In this document: one piece after another, positions 26,201 to 35,256 of the stretch | Position numbering within the stretch: position 1 is the first letter of the stretch | Layout of the letters: each line of letters begins with the position of its first letter | Origin: Tepidibacter thalassicus DSM 15285 | GTDB lineage: Bacteria > Bacillota > Clostridia > Peptostreptococcales > Peptostreptococcaceae | Direction of reading: 5' to 3' | DNA: 64,000 nt | Assembly: GCF_900129915.1 (NCBI RefSeq) | Contig: NZ_FQXH01000008.1 | Location: 62,001 to 126,000 of the forward strand | Program-made: the position numbers and the translations under genes | Notes under the pieces: model-generated | The model's database searches: none | What the model was told of the DNA's origin: nothing | What the model saw: only the letters and a program-made list of their open reading frames with translations

Positions 26201-26999
26201 AGGACAAGTCCTCCACTAACTTCTTTACAGTTCTCTTTATATTTAGAAAGTGCTTATAATTATCTTCATGATAAGTAACTTCAGGATTTCCTTTTATATT
26301 TTTGACTATCCTCTTTTCTAAATCCCCTGTATCGAAAAGATAAGATGGCTTAACTAATTCAGAATCTAATCCTAGTTCTTCAAATTTTCCTATTAAGTTT
26401 TCTGGTTGATTATCAAAATTATTCAATATGCTCTTTTTCAAATTACTGTCATTATATTTTAAAAGTGCATCTTCGTATAATTGAATAAGAACAGCTTTAT
26501 ATGGAGCCTTATAAACATCCATACATTTTATTATTCTATCAATAAAATTTTCATCTTCTAAAGAATAATAATAATCGTATACATTTCCTAATATCATGTT
26601 AGCAGCAAAATAATCAGCCATTCTTTCATTTATTTCCATATCTATTTTTACTTCATGAGTTTCATTTTGTATATTATTATCATAAAATAAATGGTATATT
26701 TCATGCCAAGCTACAAAATATTGATAAACTCTTGGTTGTGCTGTATTTATTATAGGAATTCTTAAATTACCTTTTACTATAATTGCTCCACCAAAATATT
26801 TATCTTCAACAGGCATTTGAATCAAATTATTTTCTTTTAAAATCTTAAATGCAAATCTATCTGCACTGGTTACTACTGAAGTATTAAATCTGACCTTAGT
26901 TTCATTTACCAAACGAATAACATCATCTCTTATTTTTTTATTGCTTTCTATAATATCATCCAAATTTTTACTTGTTATAATATCTGACATATTATTCAC
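26187..26999 (-). CDS. ImmA/IrrE-family metallo-endopeptidase
   Basis: 270 residues with the zinc motif HEIYH in FVAWHEIYHLFYDNN near residue 97 and a downstream glutamate in EINERMADYFAANMILG. Members of this family cleave XRE-family repressors, as ImmA does for ImmR of ICEBs1 and IrrE/PprI for DdrO. The gene starts immediately after the XRE gene stop and overlaps the PIN gene by 14 bases. The obvious substrate is the XRE protein encoded next to it, inferred from context. Confidence 0.85.
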   Translation of the reverse strand: MNNMSDIITSKNLDDIIESNKKIRDDVIRLVNETKVRFNTSVVTSADRFAFKILKENNLIQMPVEDKYFGGAIIVKGNLRIPIINTAQPRVYQYFVAWHEIYHLFYDNNIQNETHEVKIDMEINERMADYFAANMILGNVYDYYYSLEDENFIDRIIKCMDVYKAPYKAVLIQLYEDALLKYNDSNLKKSILNNFDNQPENLIGKFEELGLDSELVKPSYLFDTGDLEKRIVKNIKGNPEVTYHEDNYKHFLNIKRTVKKLVEDLSYDNR

Positions 27000-27389
27000 C
27001 TACTTATTATAGTACATTTCATAAAGACTTATTATATCGTCTAGTATCATGAACATTTCTTTTGCTTCTGGCTTTCTTTTATGATTTTCAGGAGAATTAT
27101 CAGAAAATGCATTTATAGGAGTATTATCAGATTTAGGTTTATCTTCTAATAAGTCCATTTCACTGATATTTTGGCTATCTGTAATTTTTTGTATATGAGT
27201 AGTAAATGTTGTTATACTGTCTATTTCACCATTAATTAATTTATCTAGTGTAGGTCTTGAAATATTTGTAATTTTAGCAAAACCAGATTTGGTATAACCA
27301 TTATCTTTAATAAAATTTAGTATATTTTCACCTACTTTATCTCTCTTTTGAAAAAGCAGCTCCATGTTATATTTCTTTACTATATTCAT
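27000..27389 (-). CDS. XRE-type helix-turn-helix repressor, likely ImmA/IrrE substrate
   Basis: 129 residues. The helix-turn-helix is around residues 28-55 (YTKSGFAKITNISRPTLDKLINGEI), followed by a polar linker and a short C-terminal helical segment. The ATG at 27389 is chosen because AAGGAAG lies eight bases upstream; an in-frame GTG at 27398 overlaps that site. First gene of the XRE-ImmA-PIN operon. It probably represses its own promoter at 27390-27460, where TATAAT is visible on the minus strand. Confidence 0.8.
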   Translation of the reverse strand: MNIVKKYNMELLFQKRDKVGENILNFIKDNGYTKSGFAKITNISRPTLDKLINGEIDSITTFTTHIQKITDSQNISEMDLLEDKPKSDNTPINAFSDNSPENHKRKPEAKEMFMILDDIISLYEMYYNK

Positions 27390-27461
27390 CAGTTTCACTT
27401 CCTTTCATTGAAACAAATCTATTTTCTTACTATTATTATATACCACAATTGCAAAAAATGA

Positions 27462-27490
27462 TACTTTGTAAAAAAAATTTTTACAAAGTA
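27462..27490. terminator. Palindromic terminator between gajB-like and XRE genes
   Basis: Perfect 13-base arms tactttgtaaaaa/tttttacaaagta with a three-base loop, six bases after the helicase stop. It could terminate the Gabija-like operon and might also serve as an operator for the XRE gene that follows. Confidence 0.75.
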
Positions 27491-27496
27491 TTTCAG

Positions 27497-29260
27497 TTAT
27501 TTTTTCATTATCCAATCAAAAATTACCAATTTATCTTTTACTCTACTTAATGCAACATATAGTAAATTATCTTCTTTGATAATATTTTCTCTATCAATTA
27601 CATATGTATAGTCAAATTCACGCCCTTTTGACTGGTGTACATTCAAAACATATATTCCTTTTAACTCTTTATATGCTTTTAAATATTGATGTTGCAAAAA
27701 TAAATTATTTATATTATCTGCTTTATTACTACTACAAAGCAAAACTCTTTTTAATAAACTATACATATCATAATTAACTTTTAAATCATTATCTTTTACT
27801 ATTTCTATACATTTAATAAGAGTCTCTTTATATTCTTTTGTATTTTCAGCTTGCTCTATCAAATTTGCAAATTCCTTTAATATAGGTGTTCTTGCTCTTT
27901 TCAAATTATTATACATAATAGTATTCAATTTATTCTTCTTGATACTTCCAATCTTTTCATCGTATATAACAGCAAATATATACTTCAACATTTCTCTAGT
28001 TAATTCATCTATATTTAAATCAGTCTTTGAAAAAAACTTTACTAAGTCACCCATTATATTATGTTCTTCTTCATTGTTATTAAGTTCATATGTAGTTATC
28101 TTAAATTCTTCTCTTAAACTTTTCTTAATATACCTTACTAATTCATTACTTCTACATAGTATACCTACTGATTTTCCCTGTATATCCTCATATTTGGGTA
28201 ACGCATTTTTAATTTTATACTTCAAAGCAGCATACATTTGATTTTTACTCTGCCTAGAATATAAATTTTTATCATTTACTTCAACCTTTATATATTTAAT
28301 GTTAGAAGATGAATTAAAATCATATATATTATATTTCCCTTCTCTTGCAAGATTAAGAACATTTTCAATATCTTTATGATTCTTAAATCTCATAGATTTT
28401 TTTAAAGATTTCTGTTCAATTTCTAAGTCATAATACTTCAGTAAATCTAAAAGTCTATTAGAATCAGCTCCTCTCCATCCGTATATCATTTGCTTAGAAT
28501 CAGCAAAAAATATTGCTTTATTTTGTTTCCCTATTAATTTCTTGACAATCTTATCTTGCAAATCAGAAGCATCTTGATATTCATCTAATATTATTAAGTT
28601 ATATTTATTTTGAATAGTTTTTAATAACAACTCTGATTTATTCAATAGTTCATTCATATAATAACCTATATCTGAAAACCCAATATAACCATCCTTATTA
28701 ATATTTTTTATAATATCTTTTAATTCTTCTTTATAAGGAATTAATTTTTTAATGGAAGGTTTAATATTCCCTTTATATGTTAGCGGGTAAAATTCTCCTT
28801 CTAACAAAGATTCAGCCCATTCATACTGCTTATCATCACCATCATACGCTTGTATTTTTATAAATTCATTGCTTAACATAAATTTTCTTTGCTTAGGTGA
28901 CAATATATTTAAATCCTCCTTCAATCCTAGATATTTGCTATACGCCCATACATACTTTTGAAAAAAAGAATGAAAATTACTTATTTCAATAAATTTTTGG
29001 AAATTTATGTTGTTATCACTAAATTGCTCTAACTGCTTTTCAATTTGAGCTCTAGCATTTTTTGAAAATGTAAGTATTAGTACTTTTTTATTATATTTAG
29101 TGTTTATTTCTAATTGTTTTTTTGTATATTCTATTGCAGTAGCAACAGCAGTAAATGTTTTTCCCGTTCCCGGCGGAGCTTCAACTAACAATATTCTCTT
29201 TTCAGAATGATTTTTAGTATAATATTCAATTATTGATTGCTGTTCTTTATTTGCTTCCAT
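27497..29260 (-). CDS. GajB-like UvrD-family helicase (Gabija-like defence)
   Basis: 587 residues with complete SF1A motifs: Walker A EAPPGTGKTFTAVATAI near residue 30, motif II LIILDEYQDASDLQ near residue 225, motif III FFADSKQMIYGWRGA, motif IV KKSMRFKN, motif V NVHQSKGREFDYTYVID near residue 540 and motif VI LLYVALSRVKDKLVIFDW. It begins three bases after the OLD nuclease gene. The OLD-UvrD pair in this order is the Gabija architecture, in which GajA and GajB form a complex that cuts phage DNA and depletes nucleotides. GajB of Bacillus cereus is about 494 residues, so this one is somewhat longer. Confidence 0.85.
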   Translation of the reverse strand: MEANKEQQSIIEYYTKNHSEKRILLVEAPPGTGKTFTAVATAIEYTKKQLEINTKYNKKVLILTFSKNARAQIEKQLEQFSDNNINFQKFIEISNFHSFFQKYVWAYSKYLGLKEDLNILSPKQRKFMLSNEFIKIQAYDGDDKQYEWAESLLEGEFYPLTYKGNIKPSIKKLIPYKEELKDIIKNINKDGYIGFSDIGYYMNELLNKSELLLKTIQNKYNLIILDEYQDASDLQDKIVKKLIGKQNKAIFFADSKQMIYGWRGADSNRLLDLLKYYDLEIEQKSLKKSMRFKNHKDIENVLNLAREGKYNIYDFNSSSNIKYIKVEVNDKNLYSRQSKNQMYAALKYKIKNALPKYEDIQGKSVGILCRSNELVRYIKKSLREEFKITTYELNNNEEEHNIMGDLVKFFSKTDLNIDELTREMLKYIFAVIYDEKIGSIKKNKLNTIMYNNLKRARTPILKEFANLIEQAENTKEYKETLIKCIEIVKDNDLKVNYDMYSLLKRVLLCSSNKADNINNLFLQHQYLKAYKELKGIYVLNVHQSKGREFDYTYVIDRENIIKEDNLLYVALSRVKDKLVIFDWIMKK

Positions 29261-29263
29261 ATA

Positions 29264-31159
29264 TTATTCACCCTTAATCTGTAAAACATTTGTATATCCT
29301 GATTTTAGACTTGCACATTTTTCACACATACATTCACATTCAAATGACTCATCTATGACCTTATTAACAATACATCTATCAATCGCCTGACACACTACAT
29401 TATTTTTCATATATGCACTTATAATTCTGAAAATATTCATAAAGGAAACTGGTAAAAAATCACTCACTTGAGTATCCAATGCTTTTTCAATCAAATATGA
29501 TGCTACGTATTTTGAATTAACAATACCTGCAAGATTTATATGCAAAAACTCCTTCTGGTAATCTTTTATTTCATCTTCATCTAAAAATTCTATTAATTCA
29601 CTAAGTGCTTTTACTTTCCTAATACTATCTTCATTCTTTTCATATTTTCTCTTTAAAACGTCACTTTTAGAATACTTAGAAACAAAAGGTTTTAAGTAAT
29701 TGTCCTTATATCTACTAAATGGATATATTTCTTCAAATAATTCCTTCCAGAATTGTTGAAAAATTTGCATGCTAATTAATGAACATTCATAATCTTTTGG
29801 CTGATTTAATACTAAGCATTTAATATCTTTTTTCTTAAATTTATTTAATAATCCATCAATATCTGTATCATTATCCACTAAAGAAATACACGGAATATCA
29901 CACATATTATAAAACAGTGCATATTTATAAACTCCATCTTTTCCATCACCCTTAATTATTTCAACACCACTGTCCTCTAGTCCATTAGGGATTGCCTGTG
30001 AAAATAAAGGAAATCCTGATAGTTCTGAATCACCTTCCACTAAAAGAATCCCTTTAGAGAATAAACCTGATAATAATTCTCTTTTTGCAAATTTTTCTAT
30101 TCTACTTTCGAACTTATCATCAACTTCTTTAGCTTGTGGTAAACTTTTAATTCTTCCATTTCTCATTAGAAAAATATTATTGAAATCATATAATTTTGCA
30201 ACTTCTATTGAGTGAGTAGTGAAAAATACTTGTCCATTATTTTCTGAACTTAATTTTTTAATAATTTTTCTTTGCATAAAAGGTTCAAGATTTTGTTCAG
30301 GTTCTTCAAGAAATAATATTCCATTATCTTTTAATGTCTCTTGTAATACTAATAATAGCATCAAGTTCTTTATACCTCTAGATTGATATTTTAACGGAAT
30401 ATAATTAGATGTAACTTTGTCCTTACATACTAAACTAAATGCCTGTAAAGTTTTTCTTTCAGTTAATTCAGTAGCTTCAATACCTATAGCAAATTCATCA
30501 TTTGCTATTAAATTAAATTCAGCAAAATTACTTCCTAATTTATTTAAAGTGCTTTTAAAATAATTATTGCTTAATAAGGAAGCACTAGATGTATTATTGA
30601 ATTCGTCAATAATATTCTGCATTAAATCACTTAATTCCTCTCCTTGAATAATCTTAGAAAGAGTAGAATTACTTACAAAAGATAATTCTTTTAAAGGGTC
30701 TCTATTAGCTTCAATATATTTATAATTAATTATACCTTTGTGAGATTGTCTAAACGGAATTTCTTTACCATTTGTAAAAATACTATGTGACACTTTTCTA
30801 TCTGAATCTGCTTTAAATCTTGTAATTAGAACAAGTTCTTTGCCTTTTTCACTAATTATATCATTCTCATCTACATGCTCTAAAAACAATTCACCATCAT
30901 CATCAATAAAATTATCTACCCCTTTGAACCAAACTTCAATTAGAACTTGATTATTAACATTTCTATCATAATAATCCATTTCTGATAGTGTTTTATTATA
31001 CCATTGTATATACGGGTTTAATAAATAATTTAATGCTATTGCCAATGTTGACTTACCTGAACCATTTGGACCTAAAATTATATTTTTTCCCTTATTAGGC
31101 TTCCAATCAAACTTTTTTAAATTTCTAAAGTTTCTTATTTTAATTTTATAAATATACAT
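29264..31159 (-). CDS. GajA-like OLD-family ATPase/TOPRIM nuclease (Gabija-like defence)
   Basis: 631 residues. The ABC-type ATPase half shows Walker A ILGPNGSGKSTLAIALNYLL near residue 30, Walker B GILFLEEPEQNLEPF near residue 280 and the H-loop VFFTTHSIEVAKL. The TOPRIM half begins at GILLVEGDSELSGFP near residue 370 with the paired aspartates in CISLVDNDTDIDGLL near residue 415. These are the GajA features. The last 35 residues add an unusual cysteine cluster (CECMCEKC), possibly a metal site not typical of GajA. First gene of a two-gene operon with GajB; it has no close recombinase or phage partner apart from being inside the mobile element. Confidence 0.85.
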   Translation of the reverse strand: MYIYKIKIRNFRNLKKFDWKPNKGKNIILGPNGSGKSTLAIALNYLLNPYIQWYNKTLSEMDYYDRNVNNQVLIEVWFKGVDNFIDDDGELFLEHVDENDIISEKGKELVLITRFKADSDRKVSHSIFTNGKEIPFRQSHKGIINYKYIEANRDPLKELSFVSNSTLSKIIQGEELSDLMQNIIDEFNNTSSASLLSNNYFKSTLNKLGSNFAEFNLIANDEFAIGIEATELTERKTLQAFSLVCKDKVTSNYIPLKYQSRGIKNLMLLLVLQETLKDNGILFLEEPEQNLEPFMQRKIIKKLSSENNGQVFFTTHSIEVAKLYDFNNIFLMRNGRIKSLPQAKEVDDKFESRIEKFAKRELLSGLFSKGILLVEGDSELSGFPLFSQAIPNGLEDSGVEIIKGDGKDGVYKYALFYNMCDIPCISLVDNDTDIDGLLNKFKKKDIKCLVLNQPKDYECSLISMQIFQQFWKELFEEIYPFSRYKDNYLKPFVSKYSKSDVLKRKYEKNEDSIRKVKALSELIEFLDEDEIKDYQKEFLHINLAGIVNSKYVASYLIEKALDTQVSDFLPVSFMNIFRIISAYMKNNVVCQAIDRCIVNKVIDESFECECMCEKCASLKSGYTNVLQIKGE

Positions 31160-31462
31160 TTTCTACCTCCATTATTGAAATGTATTTTTTTCCATATACT
31201 CATTATAATACTTTTTCTTAAAACTCTCCACAAAACCTTAGTAACAAATAGATGTTTGTCTCCGAATTAATATTTTTTAGAAACGAAACTATCAGCTCTA
31301 GAAACCTCTGAAATTTAAATTAAGTACAAAAAAATTCGGAACAAAATATTTTAATGCTATTTTTTATGAATATTGCACTAATAACATATACTCCAATACT
31401 ACTTGAAAATCCCTCTATAAATTCGATAAAATTCTTTATAATTATTTGAAGGAGGACTTTTT
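31160..31462. other. Divergent intergenic region between gajA-like gene and recombinase 2
   Basis: 303 bases without a gene. It must hold promoters in both directions. An inverted pair tccgaatt/aattcgga spaced about 70 bases apart was the only structure noticed. No RNA gene recognised. Confidence 0.4.
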
Positions 31463-32353
31463 ATGAATGAAAAGGGATTTTATATGAATGATTTTATGGA
31501 ATATTTAAAGGCCCACGATAAATCAAATGGTACATTAAAAACTTACAACCTTAATGTTATGAATTTTATTAATTATTATAAGGAGACATTTGATGAAGAA
31601 TTCATTGCTAGCAATATTATTCTTATGGATTTGCAAGACTGGCGAACTTACATGGTAACTAGGGGATTAAAAGCAAATACTATAAACAATCGCATTGCTG
31701 CAATAAAGGAATATTTTACTTTTTTACAGAACAAAAACATTATTAAAACAAATCCTGCTGTAGCTTTAAAGAAAATAAAACTTAATAATTCAATTCAGAA
31801 AAAGACATTCACATTAAAGGAATTTAAAAGAATAAAAAGAGCTATATATAAGGAAGGAAATGTGCTAGATATTTTTATTTTTGAACTTTTTTCCAAATCA
31901 GGTGTCAGAATTACAGAAGCTATAAATATAAAAGTTTCTGATTTAACTATCACAGAGCGTATAGGAGGTTCAAATTTAAGAGTAATTGGTAAAAATAGAA
32001 AAGAACGCCTCATTCCTTTACACCTAGATATTAGAAAAGCATTAGAATCTTATCTACCATGGAGAAATAAACACAAATTCAAAAACTCACCATATTTACT
32101 TATAAGTGAACGAGCAAAGCAATTTACAAGGTCTGGTCTATATAAAAGATTTTTGAAATACCAATACTTAACATGTATAAAAATCCATCCTCATCGATTC
32201 AGAAGTTTTTTTGCTACACAAATTGTAAAATCTAATCCTATTAATGTTGCCCAAAACTTACTTGGTCATAGCAGTATTACAACTACTCAAAAATATTTAA
32301 GTACAGAAAAAGAAGATATAATTGCAGCTATAAACTCTTTAGAAAATCTCTAA
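31463..32353 (+). CDS. Tyrosine recombinase/integrase 2, internal
   Basis: 296 residues with arginine in KSGVRITEAINIK near residue 151, lysine region VIGKNRKERLIPL, H-x-x-R in HPHRFRSFFATQ near residue 244, and LLGHSSITTTQKYLS giving the last histidine and tyrosine. All catalytic positions are intact. GGAGGA precedes the ATG. It lies in the middle of the element, next to a 30-bp direct repeat, rather than by an end, so it may resolve replicon multimers or act on an internal site. Confidence 0.9.
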   Translation: MNEKGFYMNDFMEYLKAHDKSNGTLKTYNLNVMNFINYYKETFDEEFIASNIILMDLQDWRTYMVTRGLKANTINNRIAAIKEYFTFLQNKNIIKTNPAVALKKIKLNNSIQKKTFTLKEFKRIKRAIYKEGNVLDIFIFELFSKSGVRITEAINIKVSDLTITERIGGSNLRVIGKNRKERLIPLHLDIRKALESYLPWRNKHKFKNSPYLLISERAKQFTRSGLYKRFLKYQYLTCIKIHPHRFRSFFATQIVKSNPINVAQNLLGHSSITTTQKYLSTEKEDIIAAINSLENL

Positions 32354-32360
32354 ATACAAA

Positions 32361-32383
32361 AGGAACTATGTTATGTAGTTCCT
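32361..32383 (+). terminator. Terminator of recombinase 2
   Basis: Arms aggaacta/tagttcct with seven-base loop, followed by a T-rich stretch, seven bases after the stop. Confidence 0.75.
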
Positions 32384-32434
32384 CTTATTATATTAGGTAT
32401 GAAATTTAATGTTCTTTCAATCTACTCTAAAAAA

Positions 32435-32464
32435 AATGTACATAAGTGAACTGAATAAGCATTA
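32435..32464. repeat. Left copy of 30-bp direct repeat flanking the primase gene
   Basis: Begins aatgtacataa and ends tgaactgaataagcatta. It is identical at 29 of 30 bases to 34386-34415 and lies 13 bases after the primase stop codon. Possible iteron, replication origin element or recombination site. Confidence 0.85.
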
Positions 32465-32476
32465 ATATATGTTATA

Positions 32477-34243
32477 CTAATCTATACTTTCATTATTAAG
32501 AATACAATTATCATCATTAAGTTTTTTTATTTTATCCTTTATACGCCTTGTAACAACTTTATTTAAATCCTCTGTATTATAACATTTCTTTAGCATACAT
32601 AGAAAACAATTATCACATAAATCTTTATTATTGCATAACTTAAAAATATTGCTATCTAATTCAACATTCTTTTGATTAATGCAGTAGACATTTGCTTTAT
32701 TTCTTTTAGTATTTTCACTACTTTTTTTATTTCGTGAGATAATTGTAATATATCCCCATTCATGTAAATCTGTAATGCATTTGCAAATAGTATTTCTACT
32801 CCCTATACCCGTTGACTCCTGTATTTGAGTGTATGTCATATAAAACTGTCCATTATCTTCTTTATATCGTTTACTATGAACAATAAGTGCATATAATATT
32901 TTTTGATGATTAATTACACGCTTTCCTGTTCCCAAAGAATTTTTATTTAACTGTTCAAACAGCAATAAATCAGATTTTGTTATGCAAACGTCTTTTTTTA
33001 ATCTTGATAAATGACAATTATTCTTAGGATTATATACATAATTAGATATGTTTTTTATTTCTCTCATTATCTCTACATTAGAAGATTTAGACATACCTTT
33101 TTCTACTTGTTTAATACTCCATTCCAATAATTTCTTTTCATTTTCTTCTCTAGAATACCCTTTATCTTTAAGATATATAGCAATTAAAAAACTAATATCA
33201 TGCCTTGTTCCTAGTTGTGAAAGACCTTCTTTTAAATATTTTTGAATGGTAATATGATTATAATTTTCAACACAAATATCTTTGTTTATAAACATTTCTT
33301 CAGATTTTAAAGAAGTATTTCCATCTCCATTATTATCTTTATGCTTTACTTTTTTTGTATTGTATAAATATTTATCTCCATACTGAATTTTATCAATGAA
33401 CTTATAATCCTCAATGATTTGGTCAATTATTTTATGGTCCGTTTTTTCAATATTTAATATATACTCCACTTCATTTTCTACTTCTTCAAATAAACCGTTC
33501 ATAAAAGCACAATAATTTTTCGATTCATCTTCATTTGCATGATTGATGCCACATGGTAGTTTTATACCCTTTCCATTAACACCTTTTTCTTCTGGTCTTA
33601 ACTCTACATTTACCCCTTCAAATTGCTCTATACATATTTCATTTAGAACTATTGAAAATACCTCTATCAAATCAGATATTGCAACAAATTTATTAAAAAA
33701 TAATTCTATATGATATCCTTTATTTCCAGAATAAGTTATATGAATTTGTTCTGGTGGAATATATCCTTGTAAAAAATGTTTTATACTAAATGCTACTTCT
33801 TGTGCATCTAATATAGAATAATACGCATCTATATCAAATATCATCCATTTAACATACTTTTCAAAAGGAAATATCCCCAATGTATTATCTCCTTTTAAAT
33901 GCCTAAAAACATCTCCTTTGTGAAATTTTCTTTCTTGAACAGTAATATAACTACGACTCATACTATCTAAATATATCCATTTTTTTGTATTGGATATATA
34001 TAGTGAATAAATTTTATATATTATCATATCTAGTATATATTTTTGCTCATGATATCTATTTGGAAATCCATATTTCTTTATATAATCATTTTTTGTTATA
34101 TTATGTGTTTTTAGATGATTAGAATGAAATGTGCTCATTTCCTTACCACATATTTGGCATTTGAATTCTGAATTTTCATTTATATTTCCTGGAAATAAAT
34201 CTTGTATTTTTTTATATTTTATTAAATTTAAAAACTCTAACAT
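32477..34243 (-). CDS. AEP (TOTE-type) primase-like replication protein with MucR-like zinc finger
   Basis: 588 residues. The N-terminus has a MucR/Ros-type zinc finger (FKCQICGKEM, then HSNHLKTH, then NDYIKKYGFPNRY). The archaeo-eukaryotic primase core follows, with the metal-binding aspartates in WMIFDIDAYYSI near residue 135, the GNKGYHIELFF motif near 180, and VELRPEEKG...IKLPCGINH. The C-terminal third contains a winged-helix-like segment (YALIVHSKRY...YTQIQESTGIGSRNTICKCITDLHEWGYITI). ATG at 34243 is favoured by AAGGGG nine bases upstream; ATGs at 34249 and 34273 are alternatives. Likely initiates or primes replication of the element's excised form. TOTE-like retroelement or nuclease partners are absent. 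Confidence 0.78.
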   Translation of the reverse strand: MLEFLNLIKYKKIQDLFPGNINENSEFKCQICGKEMSTFHSNHLKTHNITKNDYIKKYGFPNRYHEQKYILDMIIYKIYSLYISNTKKWIYLDSMSRSYITVQERKFHKGDVFRHLKGDNTLGIFPFEKYVKWMIFDIDAYYSILDAQEVAFSIKHFLQGYIPPEQIHITYSGNKGYHIELFFNKFVAISDLIEVFSIVLNEICIEQFEGVNVELRPEEKGVNGKGIKLPCGINHANEDESKNYCAFMNGLFEEVENEVEYILNIEKTDHKIIDQIIEDYKFIDKIQYGDKYLYNTKKVKHKDNNGDGNTSLKSEEMFINKDICVENYNHITIQKYLKEGLSQLGTRHDISFLIAIYLKDKGYSREENEKKLLEWSIKQVEKGMSKSSNVEIMREIKNISNYVYNPKNNCHLSRLKKDVCITKSDLLLFEQLNKNSLGTGKRVINHQKILYALIVHSKRYKEDNGQFYMTYTQIQESTGIGSRNTICKCITDLHEWGYITIISRNKKSSENTKRNKANVYCINQKNVELDSNIFKLCNNKDLCDNCFLCMLKKCYNTEDLNKVVTRRIKDKIKKLNDDNCILNNESID

Positions 34244-34336
34244 ATGCATACACCCCTTTTTGGTAAAGTGCATGCATTATAAGAACTTTCATTTTCATTT
34301 TCCAATTATTACGTTGTCTTTTTTTGTAAAATAAAA

Positions 34337-34358
34337 AACTCTGAATTTTCATCAGAGC
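34337..34358 (-). terminator. Terminator upstream of the primase gene
   Basis: Minus-strand hairpin ctctgatgaaaattcagag followed by TTTTTTATTTT. It insulates the primase gene from the small genes upstream. Confidence 0.65.
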
Positions 34359-34385
34359 CTCTGCTAATAATCAATAATTTTATAT

Positions 34386-34415
34386 AATGTACATAAATGA
34401 ACTGAATAAGCATTA
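34386..34415. repeat. Right copy of 30-bp direct repeat flanking the primase gene
   Basis: Matches 32435-32464 at 29 of 30 bases (A instead of G at one position). Lies about 140 bases upstream of the primase start, in a 250-base AT-rich gene-free stretch that also contains a terminator; a plausible origin or operator. Confidence 0.85.
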
Positions 34416-34525
34416 TAGATATTTATATACTTACATATAAGACGTACATAGTTATTATTTGTATAATATGTTCACATAATCTTTGTTCTTAAAATATAAA
34501 AGGAGAAGCATCTAAGCTCCTCCAC

Positions 34526-34873
34526 TTAATTGATTATAACTTTATAAAATTTTCTTAATTCGTCCAACATAACTTCATCAGTTTTAACTATTGTGTAATT
34601 AATTTGAAAATAATTAAAACAAATATCATTTAAAAGTTTTGCTTCCTTAGCATTTAGTGTTAATGAGATTTCTTTTTTATGATTTAGTGTATATAAAAAT
34701 AACTTTAGTAATAATATTTCACATATTTCAATTTGATTTATACAATAATCTTCTTTTGTTATATTATATACTTGTTTCAAAATATTTATATGATATTTAA
34801 TGAGCTTATTTAAAAACTTCACCATTCCAATAGATAAAGTAACTTCTTCTTTATAATCTTTAGTATAATTCAT
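34526..34873 (-). CDS. Hypothetical helical protein
   Basis: 115 residues, soluble and mostly helical by composition, with no recognised motif. GGAGGG sits seven bases before the ATG, which supports a real gene. Between the primase and small membrane protein genes of the element. Confidence 0.6.
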   Translation of the reverse strand: MNYTKDYKEEVTLSIGMVKFLNKLIKYHINILKQVYNITKEDYCINQIEICEILLLKLFLYTLNHKKEISLTLNAKEAKLLNDICFNYFQINYTIVKTDEVMLDELRKFYKVIIN

Positions 34874-34936
34874 AATATCCCTCCATATTCTGTGATATAT
34901 GGATTATAGTTATTTTAATTATCTAGTTTCAAGCTA

Positions 34937-35206
34937 TTAGTTTTGGTTTTTGAATTTTATTATTTGTATTATTATCCATCCTGCGTACAGAAACGTAATT
35001 ATAATAGTTAAATACTTAATATACAAAATTATCATCAAACTTATAATCAGTAATAGTAACTGGAATGGATTTGATAAATCAATTTCTAATTGAATTTTAG
35101 CATCTTTACTATTTCTTGAACTAATGTATTTATTATCTATTATTGCACAAGTTACAATCAATACTATAGATAGCATTGCATTTATTAAATAGATTTGTTC
35201 ACTCAT
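34937..35206 (-). CDS. Small membrane protein of unknown function
   Basis: 89 residues with a hydrophobic N-terminal helix (about 5-24), a polar stretch with SRNSKDAK, and one or two helices in the C-terminal half. AAGGAGAG precedes the ATG by about ten bases. No family recognised. Similar size and context to the following membrane protein. Confidence 0.6.
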   Translation of the reverse strand: MSEQIYLINAMLSIVLIVTCAIIDNKYISSRNSKDAKIQLEIDLSNPFQLLLLIISLMIILYIKYLTIIITFLYAGWIIIQIIKFKNQN

Positions 35207-35232
35207 GTACTAAAAACTCTCCTTATTTTTAA

Positions 35233-35256
35233 AATAGCCACAGTTTAGCTGTGACT
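35233..35256 (-). terminator. Terminator after the 69-residue membrane protein
   Basis: Minus-strand hairpin atagtcacagc/gctgtggctat... arms tagtcacagc and actgtggcta with TTTTAAAAAT after, immediately past the stop codon. Confidence 0.7.

Noticed and set aside
32477-34243. Complete TOTE conflict system
   Set aside because: Only the primase part and a zinc finger are found; the fused or adjacent helicase and nuclease modules expected of TOTE are missing, and a replication role suits the context.
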